64,000 nucleotides of DNA, taken from NCBI RefSeq assembly GCF_002261345.1, contig NZ_NEVT01000006.1:1240001-1304000 (forward strand). Direction: 5' to 3'. The position numbers and the translations under genes are program-made. Positions 1-9,476 of the stretch are shown one piece after another. Each line of letters begins with the position of its first letter. The stretch's first letter is position 1. The notes under the pieces were generated by a model, which made no database searches, had not been told where the DNA came from, and saw nothing but the letters and a program-made list of their open reading frames with translations. Origin of the DNA: Bordetella genomosp. 2 (lineage in GTDB: Bacteria; Pseudomonadota; Gammaproteobacteria; Burkholderiales; Burkholderiaceae_B).

Positions 1-8
1 CCTGGCCT

Positions 9-2666
9 ATGAGTTCCAAGACAGCATCCGCATCCGCCGCCGACGCCTACGCCGGCCACACTCCCATGATGCAGCAGTACCTGCGCCTGAAGGCCGAGGC
101 CGGGCCGCTGCTGCTGTTCTATCGCATGGGCGACTTCTATGAAATGTTCTACGAAGACGCCGAGCGCGGCGCCCGCCTGCTGGGCCTGACGCTGACCAAG
201 CGCGGCGCCTCCAACGGCACGCCGATCCCGATGGCCGGCGTGCCCGTGCACGCCATGGAGCAGTACCTGGCGCGCCTGGTCGGGCAAGGCGAATCGGTCG
301 CCATCTGCGAACAGATCGGCGACCCGGCCGCCGCCAAGGGTCCGGTGGAACGCCGCATCGTGCGCATCGTCACTCCCGGCACCTTGACCGACGAGGCCCT
401 GCTGCCGGCCAAGGCGGACCGCGCCCTGGCGGCGGTCTGCCTGGGCGGCAAGGCGCGCGACCCGCGCGCCGGCCTGGCCTGGCTGAACCTGGCCAGCGGC
501 GAGTTCCGCGTCACCGAATGCGCGCCGGCCCAGATCGAGTCCGAACTGCACCGCATCGCGCCCGCCGAACTGGTGTGCGCCGACAGCGCCGACCTGGCGC
601 TGGCGTTCGAGGGCGCGCGCACCCGGGTGCCCGACTGGCACTTCGAGAGCGACGGCGCGCGCGCGCACCTGCTGGCGCACTTCAAGACCGACACCCTGGC
701 CGGCTTCGACGTCGATGACATGCCGGCCGCCATCTGCGCCGCCGGCGCCCTGTTGCGCTACGCCGCCCGCACCCAGTCGCAGGCGCTGGCGCATGTGCAG
801 GGCATCGCGGTCGAGCGGCCCGGCCAGTATGTGCTGATGGATCCGGTCACGCGCCGCAACCTGGAGCTGACCCAGACGCTCAGCGGCGAGGACGCCCCCA
901 CCCTGTTCTCGCTGCTGGACGGCTGCCGCACGCCGATGGGCAGTCGCCTGCTGCGGCGCTGGCTGCATCACCCGCTGCGCGACAACGCCCCGGCGCTGGC
1001 GCGCCAGCAGGCCATCTCGGCACTGCTGGCCGGCCGCATGGATGTGGCGCAGACCTTCGGCGCCGCCAATCTGCTGGACAGCCTGCGCGACGCCCTTGAC
1101 GCCTTCCCCGACGTGGAACGGATCGCCTCGCGCCTGGCGCTGCGCTCGGTACGGCCGCGCGAACTGGCCAGCCTGCGCGACGCGCTGGCCGCCCTGCCCG
1201 CCCTGCGCGCCCTGGTGGCCCCGCTGGAAACCTCGCCCCGCCTGGCCGAGCTGGCCGCCCATCTGGCGCCCGACCCGGCCGTCGCCGACCTGCTGGGCCG
1301 CGCCATCGCCCAGGAGCCGGCGGTGGCGATCCGCGACGGCGGCGTGATCGCCAGCGGCTTCGATGCCGAGCTCGACGAACTGCGCGCCCTGGCCGCCGAC
1401 GGCGGCGATTTCCTGGTGCAGCTCGAGGCGCGCGAGCGCGAGCGCACCGGCATCGGCAACCTGCGGGTCGAATTCAACCGCGTGCACGGCTTCTATATCG
1501 AAGTCACCAAGGGCCAGACCGACAAGGTGCCGGAAGACTACCGCCGGCGCCAGACCTTGAAGAACGCCGAGCGCTACATCACGCCCGAGCTCAAGACCTG
1601 GGAAGACAAGGTGCTGTCGGCGCAGGACCGTTCCCTGGCGCGCGAGAAATGGCTGTACGAGCAGGTGCTGGATGCGCTGGCCGAGCACGTGCGGCCGCTG
1701 TCCGACTGCGCCGGCGCGCTCGCGGAGCTGGACACCCTGGCCGCGCTGGCAGACCATGCGCGCCGCCACGACTGGACCGCGCCGGAGCTCACCGAGCAGG
1801 CCGAGATCGACATCGAAGCCGGCCGCCATCCGGTCGTCGAGCGCGCCATCGAGCGTTTCACGCCCAACGGCTGCCGTCTCGACGCCACCCGCCGCATGCT
1901 GCTGATCACCGGCCCCAACATGGGCGGTAAATCGACCTACATGCGGCAGGTCGCACTGATCGCCCTGCTGGCGCGCACCGGCAGTTTCGTGCCGGCGCAG
2001 CGCGCCGCGGTGGGCAAGCTGGACCGCATCTTCACCCGCATCGGCGCCGCCGACGACCTGGCCGGCGGGCGCTCGACCTTCATGATGGAAATGACCGAGG
2101 CGGCCGCCATCCTGGCGGCCAGCACGCCGCACAGCCTGGTGCTGATGGACGAGATCGGCCGCGGCACCTCGACCTACGACGGCCTGGCGCTGGCCTGGGC
2201 CATCGCCCAGCGGCTGGTCACCCACAACCGCGCCCTGACGCTGTTCGCCACCCATTACTTCGAACTGACGCGGCTGCCCGCCGAGCAGCCGACGGCGGCC
2301 AATGTGCACCTGGCGGCGGCCGAATCGGCCGGCGGCATCGTATTCCTGCACGAAGTGCGCGACGGCCCGGCCAGCCGCAGCTACGGCATCCAGGTCGCCC
2401 AGCGCGCCGGCGTGCCGGCCGCGGTGATCCGCCAGGCCTCGCGCGAGCTCGAGCGCCTCGAAGCGCAGGGCGCGCCCACCCCGCAACTGGGCCTGTTCGC
2501 CGCGGCCATCGAGGCCGACGCGCAGGCCGGCGCGGCCACCGACCAGTCCGACGAACTCGCCGCGCTGCACGCGCTGCGCGACGAGCTGGCGGAAATCGAC
2601 CCGGACAGCCTCACCCCGCGCGAGGCCCTGGATGCGCTGTATCGCCTGAAGGCCTGCCTGCCATGA
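9..2666 (+). CDS. mutS: DNA mismatch repair protein MutS
   Basis: This 885-residue protein recognises base mismatches and small loops and starts methyl-independent or methyl-directed repair with MutL. The N-terminal mismatch-binding motif GDFYEMF is at residues 41-47 and supplies the Phe-x-Glu pair (F43, E45). The ATPase Walker A motif GPNMGGKST lies at about 635-643, and the Walker B motif LVLMDE with the following GRGTSTYDG is near residue 712-725. Length and domain order are those of full-length bacterial MutS. The stop codon overlaps the start of the next gene in an ATGA, so the two are probably co-transcribed. The first 15 or so residues are Ala/Ser-rich and not conserved, so the exact start is the only uncertain point. 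Confidence 0.98.
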   Translation: MSSKTASASAADAYAGHTPMMQQYLRLKAEAGPLLLFYRMGDFYEMFYEDAERGARLLGLTLTKRGASNGTPIPMAGVPVHAMEQYLARLVGQGESVAICEQIGDPAAAKGPVERRIVRIVTPGTLTDEALLPAKADRALAAVCLGGKARDPRAGLAWLNLASGEFRVTECAPAQIESELHRIAPAELVCADSADLALAFEGARTRVPDWHFESDGARAHLLAHFKTDTLAGFDVDDMPAAICAAGALLRYAARTQSQALAHVQGIAVERPGQYVLMDPVTRRNLELTQTLSGEDAPTLFSLLDGCRTPMGSRLLRRWLHHPLRDNAPALARQQAISALLAGRMDVAQTFGAANLLDSLRDALDAFPDVERIASRLALRSVRPRELASLRDALAALPALRALVAPLETSPRLAELAAHLAPDPAVADLLGRAIAQEPAVAIRDGGVIASGFDAELDELRALAADGGDFLVQLEARERERTGIGNLRVEFNRVHGFYIEVTKGQTDKVPEDYRRRQTLKNAERYITPELKTWEDKVLSAQDRSLAREKWLYEQVLDALAEHVRPLSDCAGALAELDTLAALADHARRHDWTAPELTEQAEIDIEAGRHPVVERAIERFTPNGCRLDATRRMLLITGPNMGGKSTYMRQVALIALLARTGSFVPAQRAAVGKLDRIFTRIGAADDLAGGRSTFMMEMTEAAAILAASTPHSLVLMDEIGRGTSTYDGLALAWAIAQRLVTHNRALTLFATHYFELTRLPAEQPTAANVHLAAAESAGGIVFLHEVRDGPASRSYGIQVAQRAGVPAAVIRQASRELERLEAQGAPTPQLGLFAAAIEADAQAGAATDQSDELAALHALRDELAEIDPDSLTPREALDALYRLKACLP

Positions 2667-3862
2667 AGACCGACCTGCCCCTGGCCCTGCTGGGCGGCCA
2701 CAGCCCGGCGCAGTTCATGCGCCGCTATTGGCAGCGCCGGCCACTCTTGATCCCGCAGGCCATTCCGGGCTTCAGGCCGCCGCTGACCATCGCCGCCATC
2801 AAGCAGCTGGCGCGCCGCGACGACGTCGAGTCGCGCCTGATCTGGCGCGAGGGCGAGGCGTGGCACATGGAACACGGGCCGTTCGCCCGCCTGCCGAAGG
2901 CCAGCGAACCGGGCTGGACCCTGCTGGTGCAGGGTGTCGACATCCACAGCGATGCCGCCAGCGCCTTGATGCAGCAGTTCCGCTTCATTCCGGACGCCCG
3001 GCTCGACGACATCATGATCAGCGTAGCCTCGGACGGCGGCGGCGTCGGCCCGCACTTCGACAGCTACGACGTGTTCCTGCTGCAGGCGGCCGGACGCCGC
3101 CGCTGGCGGTACGGGCGCCAGCAGGACCTCTCGCTGCAGCCCGGCTTGCCGCTCAAGATACTGGAGCGCTTCACGCCGGAATACGATGCCGTGCTGGAAC
3201 CGGGCGACATGCTGTACCTGCCGCCGCAGGCCGCCCACGACGGCGTGGCCGAGGGCGCCGACTGCATGACGATTTCCATCGGCTTCCGCGCCCCCAGCCA
3301 GGCGATGCTGGCGCGCGGGTTGCTGGAAGCCGCCGCCGACCAGGCCATGGCGCGCGCCGGGCTGGCCGGCGGCGGCCCGTACGGCGAACCCGCCCTGCCG
3401 GGCCCGCGCCTCGACGCGCTGTACCGCGACCCCGGCCAGCCGGCCGTGGCCACGCCGGCCGCCCTGCCCGACGGCCTGGTGCAAGCCACCCTCGATACCC
3501 TGGCCAGGATGCGCTTTGACGACGCCCTCGCCGCGCGCTTCCTCGGCTGCTGGCTGACCGAGCCCAACAACCTGAGCGTGTTCGACCCGCCGGCCGACTT
3601 GGACATCGACCTGGCGACCGACTGGCCGCAGGCTGGCAGCTTGGCGCTGGACCGCCGCAGCCGCATGCTGTACCGGGGCCGCCAGTTGTTCATCAACGGC
3701 GAGACGGCGCCGGTGCCGGCCGTCGCGGCGCTGCGCGCCCTGGCCGATGCGCGACAGCTGGACTGCGCCGACCCGCGCTGCCGGCGTCTGGACACGGCGG
3801 CGCGCGCCTGCCTGGCCGACTGGCTCGACGCCGGCTGGCTGCACTACCGCGCCCCGATGTGA
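2663..3862 (+). CDS. roxA: JmjC/cupin 50S ribosomal protein L16 arginine hydroxylase, RoxA/YcfD type
   Basis: This 399-residue protein belongs to the JmjC-like Fe(II)/2-oxoglutarate oxygenases that hydroxylate ribosomal protein L16. The iron facial triad is visible as H131 and D133 in [10 protein letters not shown] and H192 in QAAHDG. The N-terminal segment with [10 protein letters not shown] is the usual opening of the YcfD/RoxA family, whose length (about 370-400 residues) fits. The C-terminal winged-helix part (about 290-399) matches the dimerisation/substrate domain of the family. The start overlaps the mutS stop by four bases. The L16 substrate is inferred from the family. Confidence 0.85.
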   Translation: MKTDLPLALLGGHSPAQFMRRYWQRRPLLIPQAIPGFRPPLTIAAIKQLARRDDVESRLIWREGEAWHMEHGPFARLPKASEPGWTLLVQGVDIHSDAASALMQQFRFIPDARLDDIMISVASDGGGVGPHFDSYDVFLLQAAGRRRWRYGRQQDLSLQPGLPLKILERFTPEYDAVLEPGDMLYLPPQAAHDGVAEGADCMTISIGFRAPSQAMLARGLLEAAADQAMARAGLAGGGPYGEPALPGPRLDALYRDPGQPAVATPAALPDGLVQATLDTLARMRFDDALAARFLGCWLTEPNNLSVFDPPADLDIDLATDWPQAGSLALDRRSRMLYRGRQLFINGETAPVPAVAALRALADARQLDCADPRCRRLDTAARACLADWLDAGWLHYRAPM

Positions 3863-4082
3863 CGGATTCGCCACACCGGGCGGCCCGCGGCGGCCCGGAA
3901 AAGGCCGGTTCTGTACGATCCGGACACCTAAACGTGTCCATCCCACACAGAACGCTAAGGTCTCTGCCCGGGTAGAAACATAAAGAAATGTCCAACACGT
4001 ATAAGAAAAGATTGTTACGTCCTGGATGCCACCGCTTTAATTTCTACACGCCAGCGCCTGCTTGATTCCTGTAGCCTGACTA

Positions 4083-4121
4083 CTGGTTTCCCCTAACGGG
4101 ATTCTGGTTTTCCCCTAACGG
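4083..4121 (+). repeat. Two-copy direct repeat upstream of a lipoprotein gene
   Basis: The segment TGGTTTCCCCTAACGGG (4083-4099) recurs almost immediately as TGGTTTTCCCCTAACGGG (4104-4121), with only one extra T in the second copy and four bases between them. It lies 34 bases upstream of the small lipoprotein start. The copies are 21 bases apart, about two helical turns, so they could be a paired protein-binding site or a recent slippage duplication. No function can be assigned. Confidence 0.6.
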
Positions 4122-4154
4122 GCCGCATGATCGTCACCTAACAGGAGTCTCAAC

Positions 4155-4385
4155 ATGATCAGCAAAACCTTGATTCTTGCTTCGGTAGTTGCCGTCGCGC
4201 TGACCGCTTGCGACAAGAAAGAAGACACCGCGAGCCCTGGCGGCTCCGAGCCCTCTACCACGATGCCGGCGCCCTCGAGCCCCGCGCCCAGCACGCCGGC
4301 TCCCACCACCCCGGCTCCGGACAGCTCCACCACCCCCGGCGGCGGCACCGGCGGCACCAGCGGCAGCACCACGCCTTCGTCGTAA
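4155..4385 (+). CDS. Small Pro/Ser/Thr-rich lipoprotein
   Basis: This 76-residue protein starts with a typical lipoprotein signal peptide: MISK, a hydrophobic stretch, and the lipobox LTAC with Cys at residue 19. The mature part begins DKKEDT and is then almost wholly Pro, Ser, Thr, Gly and Ala, with repeated PAP/TPAP units, and ends in a Gly/Ser/Thr tail. Such a tail looks like an extended linker without a folded domain. The ribosome-binding site AACAGGAG precedes the ATG by eight bases. The gene stands alone, between a 292-base upstream region and a strong terminator. I do not recognise the function. Coding status is supported by the lipobox, the ribosome-binding site and the terminator. 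Confidence 0.75.
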   Translation: MISKTLILASVVAVALTACDKKEDTASPGGSEPSTTMPAPSSPAPSTPAPTTPAPDSSTTPGGGTGGTSGSTTPSS

Positions 4386-4415
4386 TCCGGCGACTGCCAC
4401 CCCGGCCCGCCAAGC

Positions 4416-4450
4416 AAAAAAGGCCGCGACAGCAATGTCGCGGCCTTTTT
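4416..4450. terminator. Bidirectional intrinsic terminator
   Basis: A run of six A, the stem AGGCCGCGACA / TGTCGCGGCCT with a short GCAA-type loop, and a run of five T make a symmetric rho-independent terminator. It ends the lipoprotein transcript on the plus strand and the dapA-bamC transcript coming from the other side. Confidence 0.9.
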
Positions 4451-4472
4451 CGCGGGCGCGGCCCGCGGAAGT

Positions 4473-5597
4473 TCAGATCATCTTGTCCTTCAGGACGCTC
4501 AGCAGGCGCTGGGCCGTGGCGCTGCTGTCGCGCTGGCCGTCGCTGTCGAGCACCGTGACCTGGGTCTGCGCGCCGCTTTCCGCCAGGTGGATGCGGTACT
4601 GCGTGGCCTGGGCCCGCTTGTCGCCCGAGAACAGGCGGCTGAAGAAGCCGGGCTGGTCCTGCTGCGCGCCGGTGTCGGTATCGACATAGCGGACGAAGTA
4701 CTCGCCGGCCGAGCGGTCGCGGTCGTCGACCGCGAAGCCGCCGGAATCGAGCGCCACGCCGACGCGGCGCCAGGCGCGGTCGAAGGACTCGTCGACCACC
4801 AGCATGGCGCCGTTGGCGCGCACGTCCTGCACCGCCGGCGCCTGCGGCGAGGCCTCGGCCTGCGCCACCAGCCGGCGGGCGTTGTCGACGTCGGTGCCCA
4901 GGTAGACCATCAGCCGCGCCAGCATGGCGGCGTTCAGGCCGGGATCTTCCTTGCCGTGCTCCCAGTGGACCTGGGCTTCGTCGGGACCGGAACGCTGTTC
5001 GATCATCTGCTGGTGCGAGATGTAGATCTCGGTATGGCCGTCGACGCGTTCCAGGCGGGTGCGGAATTTCTCGCGCTCGCCGCTATCCCAGACGGTGTCC
5101 AGGACCGACCCGAGCGCCTGGCGCAGCCAGCTTTCGGGGATCTTGGCGCGGTTTTCCGCCCAATCGGTTTCGATCAGGCCGGCCTGGGGACTGTTGGTGC
5201 TGACGGTGAAACCGGTGTCGGTCCAGAAGTCGACCACCTTGGGGAAGACCTCTTCGGGCGGACGCTGCACGACCAGCCAGCGCAGGTCGCCGTCGCGCTC
5301 GACCCGCATGTCGTCGCGCTGCGGCAGCACGTTGCTGTTATGCGCGACGCTGGCCACTTGCTGCTGCTGGCCCTGCTGCTGGTATTGCGAATAAGTGGTG
5401 CTGCCCGACGCGGGCGCGCGGTAGCGCGGATCGCTGGAGGCCTGGGTCAGGTCGGGCGGGATACTGAGCGGATCGCCGCGCCGCGTGCTTTTGTAGTCGA
5501 CCGAATCTTCGTTGCCGAGCAATTCGTTGACATCGCTGCAGCCCGCCAGCAACGCCAGGGCCATCAATGCCGACGCCGCGGCATGACGTTGGTTCAT
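4473..5597 (-). CDS. bamC: Outer membrane assembly lipoprotein BamC (NlpB)
   Basis: This is the BamC lipoprotein of the BAM complex, which inserts beta-barrel proteins into the outer membrane. The protein of 374 residues begins MNQRHAAASALMALALLAGC, a signal peptide with lipobox LAGC. The start is chosen because GAGG lies about seven bases upstream of this ATG; the frame stays open further upstream but without a good site. An unstructured N-terminal segment (DVNELLG... PPDLTQ) is followed by the two helix-grip domains of the NlpB/DapX family. The position directly downstream of dapA, with a 17-base gap, is the conserved context of this gene. Confidence 0.93.
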   Translation of the reverse strand: MNQRHAAASALMALALLAGCSDVNELLGNEDSVDYKSTRRGDPLSIPPDLTQASSDPRYRAPASGSTTYSQYQQQGQQQQVASVAHNSNVLPQRDDMRVERDGDLRWLVVQRPPEEVFPKVVDFWTDTGFTVSTNSPQAGLIETDWAENRAKIPESWLRQALGSVLDTVWDSGEREKFRTRLERVDGHTEIYISHQQMIEQRSGPDEAQVHWEHGKEDPGLNAAMLARLMVYLGTDVDNARRLVAQAEASPQAPAVQDVRANGAMLVVDESFDRAWRRVGVALDSGGFAVDDRDRSAGEYFVRYVDTDTGAQQDQPGFFSRLFSGDKRAQATQYRIHLAESGAQTQVTVLDSDGQRDSSATAQRLLSVLKDKMI

Positions 5598-5614
5598 ACG
5601 CATCCTCACTATAT

Positions 5615-6520
5615 TTAGAGCAGGCCCGTTTCCTGGAGCGCGCGGCGTACCGTATCGTGGTGCTGCGAGCCCAGCTCCACCAGCGGCAGCCGGTAGCCCA
5701 GCGCGGTACGGCCCATCTGGGCCAGCGCCCATTTCACAGGAATGGGATTGGCCTCGACGAACAAGGCCTTGTTTAGACGCGCCAAGCGCGCATTAAGTTC
5801 GCGCGCCTTGGAGACGTCGCCCGCCAACGCGGCGGCACAGAGCTCGTGCATGAGCCGCGGCGCCACATTGGCCGTGACGGAGATGTTGCCCCGCGCGCCC
5901 AGCAGGATGAGCGCGGTGGCGGTGGGATCGTCGCCGCTGAACACCTGGAAGCCGGCCGGCGCCTCGCGCATCAGCAGCGCGCCGCGGCCGATGTCGCCGG
6001 TGGCGTCCTTGATGCCGATGATGCCCGGCACCTGGGCCAGGCGCAGCACGGTTTCGTTGGACATGTCCGCCACGGTGCGGCCGGGCACGTTGTACAGCAC
6101 GGTCGGCAGGTCGACCGCCTCGGCGATAGCGCGGAAGTGCCGGTACAGGCCTTCCTGGGACGGCTTGTTGTAGTACGGCACGACCGACAGGCCGGCTTGC
6201 GCGCCGACCGCCTTGGCATGGCGCGCCAGGTGGATGGCCTCGTCGGTGGAGTTGGCGCCCACCCCGGCAATGACGGGGATGCGGCCGGCGGCGTGCTCGA
6301 CGGCCACGCGGATCAGTTCGGCGTGCTCTTCCATCGAGACGGTGGGCGATTCGCCCGTGGTGCCGACCACCACCAGCGCGTCGGTGCCTTCGGCGATGTG
6401 CCAGTCGATCAGCGACCGGTAGGCAGCGTAATCGAGGCTGCCGTCGGGTTGCATGGGGGTGACCAGCGCCACCATGCTGCCCTGAAAAGTAGGTGTTGCG
6501 GCGGAATCGGGGGATGCCAT
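5615..6520 (-). CDS. dapA: 4-hydroxy-tetrahydrodipicolinate synthase
   Basis: This enzyme condenses pyruvate with aspartate semialdehyde in the first committed step of lysine and meso-diaminopimelate synthesis. The 301-residue protein shows the expected active site: the GTTGES motif near residue 53, Y143 in VLYNVPGR and the Schiff-base lysine K171 in GIKDATGD. The ATG at 6520 is preceded by GGAG at a good distance. The reading frame is open for about 770 bases upstream, but that part overlaps the protease gene out of frame and is not coding. bamC follows 17 bases downstream. Confidence 0.97.
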   Translation of the reverse strand: MASPDSAATPTFQGSMVALVTPMQPDGSLDYAAYRSLIDWHIAEGTDALVVVGTTGESPTVSMEEHAELIRVAVEHAAGRIPVIAGVGANSTDEAIHLARHAKAVGAQAGLSVVPYYNKPSQEGLYRHFRAIAEAVDLPTVLYNVPGRTVADMSNETVLRLAQVPGIIGIKDATGDIGRGALLMREAPAGFQVFSGDDPTATALILLGARGNISVTANVAPRLMHELCAAALAGDVSKARELNARLARLNKALFVEANPIPVKWALAQMGRTALGYRLPLVELGSQHHDTVRRALQETGLL

Positions 6521-6609
6521 GAAAATGGGCTCCGGACCAGGGCGGGACGCCCTGGGCGATATATCTGAGTCAGTCGAATCGCCGAGTTTAACGGATATTC
6601 CGCCGACGC

Positions 6610-7257
6610 CTACAAGAACCAGGTAACGATGGTTGTCCCTAATTCCATGACCGGCCGCATCAGCACCCACAGCACGTCGGTCACCAGCAGCAGCAGCACG
6701 ATCACCAGGCCGTAGGGCTCGATGCGCGAGTACTGCCACGCCATGCGGTTGGGCAGCAGGCTGAAGACCACGCGCCCGCCGTCCAGCGGCGGGATCGGCA
6801 GCAGGTTCAGGGCCATCAGGACCAGGTTGACGTTGATGCCGGCCATGGCCATCTGGTACCAGTAGCCTTCGGTGACGCCGCCGGCCAGGTACAGCCGCAT
6901 GGAGATCACCCACAGGATGGCCATGACCAGGTTGGCCGCCGGCCCGGCCAGCGCCACCCACAGCATGTCCTTCTTGGGACGGCGCAGCCGGCCGAAATCG
7001 ACCGGCACCGGCTTGGCCCAGCCGAACAGCATGCCGGGCCCGCCCATCAGCTTGGACATCAGCAGGATGGCGACCGGCACCAGCAGGGTGCCGACCGGAT
7101 CGATGTGGCGCATGGGATTCAGGCTGATGCGCCCGGCCTGCTCGGCGGTGGGGTCGCCCAGCATGCGCGCCACGTAGCCGTGCGCCGCCTCGTGCAGCGT
7201 GATGGCGAAGATGACGGGGATCGCGTAGATCGCGATGGTCTGGATGAGTTCGGACAT
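6610..7257 (-). CDS. Site-2-protease-like M50 family membrane metalloprotease
   Basis: This 215-residue integral membrane protein belongs to the short M50 (S2P-like, YwhC type) zinc proteases. The zinc motif HEAAH is at residues 22-26 in the first membrane segment, and the second conserved motif [11 protein letters not shown] supplies the aspartate ligand in a later helix. About five hydrophobic segments are present. There is no PDZ domain, unlike RseP, so it is the minimal form whose substrate is usually unknown. It lies upstream of dapA in the same direction with an 89-base gap, and downstream of the Sua5-like gene with a 56-base gap. The three may form an operon. Confidence 0.9.
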   Translation of the reverse strand: MSELIQTIAIYAIPVIFAITLHEAAHGYVARMLGDPTAEQAGRISLNPMRHIDPVGTLLVPVAILLMSKLMGGPGMLFGWAKPVPVDFGRLRRPKKDMLWVALAGPAANLVMAILWVISMRLYLAGGVTEGYWYQMAMAGINVNLVLMALNLLPIPPLDGGRVVFSLLPNRMAWQYSRIEPYGLVIVLLLLVTDVLWVLMRPVMELGTTIVTWFL

Positions 7258-7313
7258 GGCCTGCGGGATTGTACCTGCGGATCACGCCGGCCACGCCGGC
7301 CGGCGGCCGGTGG

Positions 7314-7940
7314 TCAGGCCAGGCCGAGCGTCGCCGGATCGCCCCGCCCGAGCCGCAGCACCGCCGGCTCGCCGCCGGTGAGGTCGATCACCGTGGTGGG
7401 CGACTGCGGGCAGGCGCCCGCGTCGATGATGGCGGCGAGGTCGTGCGCATAGCGCTCGCGGATTTCCTCGGCGTCGTTCAGGGCGGTGTCTTCGCCCTTG
7501 GGAATCAGCGTGGTCGACAACAGCGGCGCGCCGACCTGCTCGAGCAGCGCCAGCGTGACCGCATGCTGCGGCACCCGGATGCCGATGGTCTTGCGCGACG
7601 GGTGCGAGACCCGGCGCGGGACTTCGCGCGTGGCTTCGAGGATGAAAGTCCAAGGCCCGGGCGTGGCGGCCTTGAGCAGCCGGTACTGGCGGTTGTCGAC
7701 CCGCGCGAAATGGCCGATTTCGGCCAGGTCGCGGCACAACAGGGTCAGGTGATGGCGCTCGTCCAGGCCGCGCAGGCGGCGCAGGGCGTCGGCGGCGGCC
7801 TTGTCGTCCAGGTGGGCGGCGACGGCATAGCTGGAATCGGTGGGCACCGCGACCAGGCCGCCGTCATCGAGCCACTGCGCGGCCTGCTTGAGCAGCCGCG
7901 GCTGGGGATTATCGGGATGGATGGAGAAAAAGAGGGCCAT
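7314..7940 (-). CDS. Sua5/YciO/YrdC family protein, YciO type
   Basis: This 208-residue protein has the YrdC fold that binds RNA or nucleotides. The family includes threonylcarbamoyl-AMP synthases for tRNA t6A37. The opening [15 protein letters not shown] corresponds to the conserved nucleotide-pocket motif, and [10 protein letters not shown] matches the usual RxPxH region. Overall features suit the YciO subgroup, which is often present alongside TsaC and whose exact role is uncertain. Its start is only 43 bases from the divergent metallopeptidase gene, so the promoters must overlap. Confidence 0.88.
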   Translation of the reverse strand: MALFFSIHPDNPQPRLLKQAAQWLDDGGLVAVPTDSSYAVAAHLDDKAAADALRRLRGLDERHHLTLLCRDLAEIGHFARVDNRQYRLLKAATPGPWTFILEATREVPRRVSHPSRKTIGIRVPQHAVTLALLEQVGAPLLSTTLIPKGEDTALNDAEEIRERYAHDLAAIIDAGACPQSPTTVIDLTGGEPAVLRLGRGDPATLGLA

Positions 7941-7983
7941 GGGTTTATCCTAGCATCCTCGGCGCCAGCTCAGGAGAAACTAC

Positions 7984-8835
7984 ATGCGCATGGATGATTC
8001 GCGGGAAAGCCAGAACATCGAAGACCGCCGCTCGCGCGGCCCCCGCCTGGGCAGGCGCGGGTCGGTGGGCATCGGCACCATCGTGCTGGCGCTGGTCGCC
8101 ATCTATTTCGGCGTCGACCCCTCGGTGGTCCTGCAGATGGCCGAAGGCCCCGCCCCCATGGAGCAGCAGGCTCCCGCGCAGCCGCCCGCCGACGACCCGC
8201 AGGCGCGCTTCGTGGCCAAGGTGCTGGGCGAAACCGAAGACACCTGGAGCGCCATTTTCCAGCAGAACCTGAACCGCCAGTACGCGCCACCCAAGCTGGT
8301 GCTGTTCCGCGGCGCCACGCCCACCGCCTGCGGCACCGGCCAGGCCGCCATGGGCCCGTTCTACTGCCCCGCCGACAGCAAGGTCTATATCGACCTGAGC
8401 TTCTTCGACGAAATGGAGCGGCGCCTGAACGCGCCGGGCGACTTCGCGCAGGCCTACGTCATTGCGCATGAGGTCGGACACCATGTGCAGCACCTGTTGG
8501 GCATCTCCGAGCAGGTCGACCGCCTGCGCCAGCGCAACCCCGGCCAGGCCAATGCGCTGTCGGTGCGCATGGAGCTGCAGGCCGACTGCTTCGCCGGCCT
8601 GTGGGCGCGCCAGGCCGACCAGGCGCGCAATATCCTCGAGGCCGGCGACGTCGAGGAAGGCCTGAACGCGGCCACCGCCATCGGCGACGACACGCTGCAG
8701 AAGCAGAGCCAGGGCTACGTGGTGCCGGACGCCTTCACGCACGGCTCGTCGGCGCAGCGGGTGCGCTGGTTCAAGCGCGGCCTGGACAGCGGCGACCTGC
8801 GCCAGTGCGACACGTTCGGCACCGACACGCTTTGA
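7984..8835 (+). CDS. YpfJ-type neutral zinc metallopeptidase
   Basis: This 283-residue protein is of the YpfJ/PF04228 family of putative neutral zinc metallopeptidases. A short cytoplasmic N-terminus (RGPRLGRRGS) precedes one membrane segment (about residues 24-38), so the catalytic domain is probably periplasmic. The zinc motif HEVGHH is at residues 162-167, and the third ligand probably lies in the MELQADCFAG segment that follows. An AGGAG site lies 7 bases before the ATG. The cellular substrate is unknown in this family. It diverges from the YciO-type gene. Confidence 0.92.
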   Translation: MRMDDSRESQNIEDRRSRGPRLGRRGSVGIGTIVLALVAIYFGVDPSVVLQMAEGPAPMEQQAPAQPPADDPQARFVAKVLGETEDTWSAIFQQNLNRQYAPPKLVLFRGATPTACGTGQAAMGPFYCPADSKVYIDLSFFDEMERRLNAPGDFAQAYVIAHEVGHHVQHLLGISEQVDRLRQRNPGQANALSVRMELQADCFAGLWARQADQARNILEAGDVEEGLNAATAIGDDTLQKQSQGYVVPDAFTHGSSAQRVRWFKRGLDSGDLRQCDTFGTDTL

Positions 8836-8939
8836 TACCGCGGGCCGGCGCAAGCGCGCCGCCTTCTTGTAAGATTACGCCCCCTCGCGCCGGCCCCCTG
8901 GCCGGCGCATCGCATCATACGAGACCACATCAGCGGCCC

Positions 8940-9476
8940 ATGGCCAATACGCAAGCTCCTCTCATCACCGCGGCGGAAGTCCGCGACATCCTGGCCGAAG
9001 CCAAGGAGACCGTCAAACCAGTGGCCTGGACGGCCCGGCCCTCCGCCGGCCAGGTCCAGTGGATGGAATTCGCCTCGGCCTGCCGGCTGCGCGGCGAAGC
9101 GCGCGACGACATCATTTTCCGCGCGGTCTACCGGCCGGCCCGCACCGCCGTGCACGGGCAGGCCGTCATCGCCATGCGCGAAGCCTGTTCGGCCAGCCTG
9201 TTCATCGGCCCGCACCGCGTGCTGGGCGTGGACACCGGCGAGGCCTTCCACACCAGCCTGGCCGGCACCGGCCGGCCGCACTACCGGCAGACGCTGACCG
9301 AGCGTACCCACCGGCACCTGTGGCACGAGGAAGGCGAAGGCTATGCCGAGCCCGTGGAGCCGGCGCTGCACGACATTGCCGCCCTGATCCCGTATTTCCT
9401 GCAATGCGCCAACCTGACCCTGGCCGGTGGCTTCGCGCACCCGCTCAAGGGCCGCCAGATCGAATTGCTGCTATGA
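8940..9476 (+). CDS. Conserved hypothetical protein, DUF6978-like
   Basis: This 178-residue protein has a single-domain appearance without signal peptide or membrane segment. A conserved-looking core reads FRAVYRPAR... GQAVIAMR... LFIGPHRVLGVDTG... HLWHEEGEGYAEPVEP, and it resembles the DUF6978 group; I recognise this only by pattern. The gene overlaps the next one by the four-base ATGA, which implies translational coupling and a joint role. No clear ribosome-binding site precedes the ATG, so the start is not fixed. Confidence 0.75.
   Translation: MANTQAPLITAAEVRDILAEAKETVKPVAWTARPSAGQVQWMEFASACRLRGEARDDIIFRAVYRPARTAVHGQAVIAMREACSASLFIGPHRVLGVDTGEAFHTSLAGTGRPHYRQTLTERTHRHLWHEEGEGYAEPVEPALHDIAALIPYFLQCANLTLAGGFAHPLKGRQIELLL

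Noticed and set aside
3922-3939. Inverted repeat GGACAC / GTGTCC as a terminator of the ribosomal oxygenase gene
   Set aside because: The stem is only six base pairs and no T-run follows; it may be a weak operator, but nothing supports that.
2381-3946. A 521-residue minus-strand frame across mutS and the ribosomal oxygenase gene
   Set aside because: It has no recognisable motif and overlaps two well-supported genes.
6521-7294. Upstream extension of the dapA frame to 559 residues
   Set aside because: The extension overlaps the M50 protease gene in another frame, has no dapA homology, and the internal ATG has a good ribosome-binding site.
8887-8908. Inverted repeat GCGCCGGCC / GGCCGGCGC after the YpfJ-type gene as terminator
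   Set aside because: The stem is GC-rich but no T-run follows, and such palindromes are frequent in this base composition.
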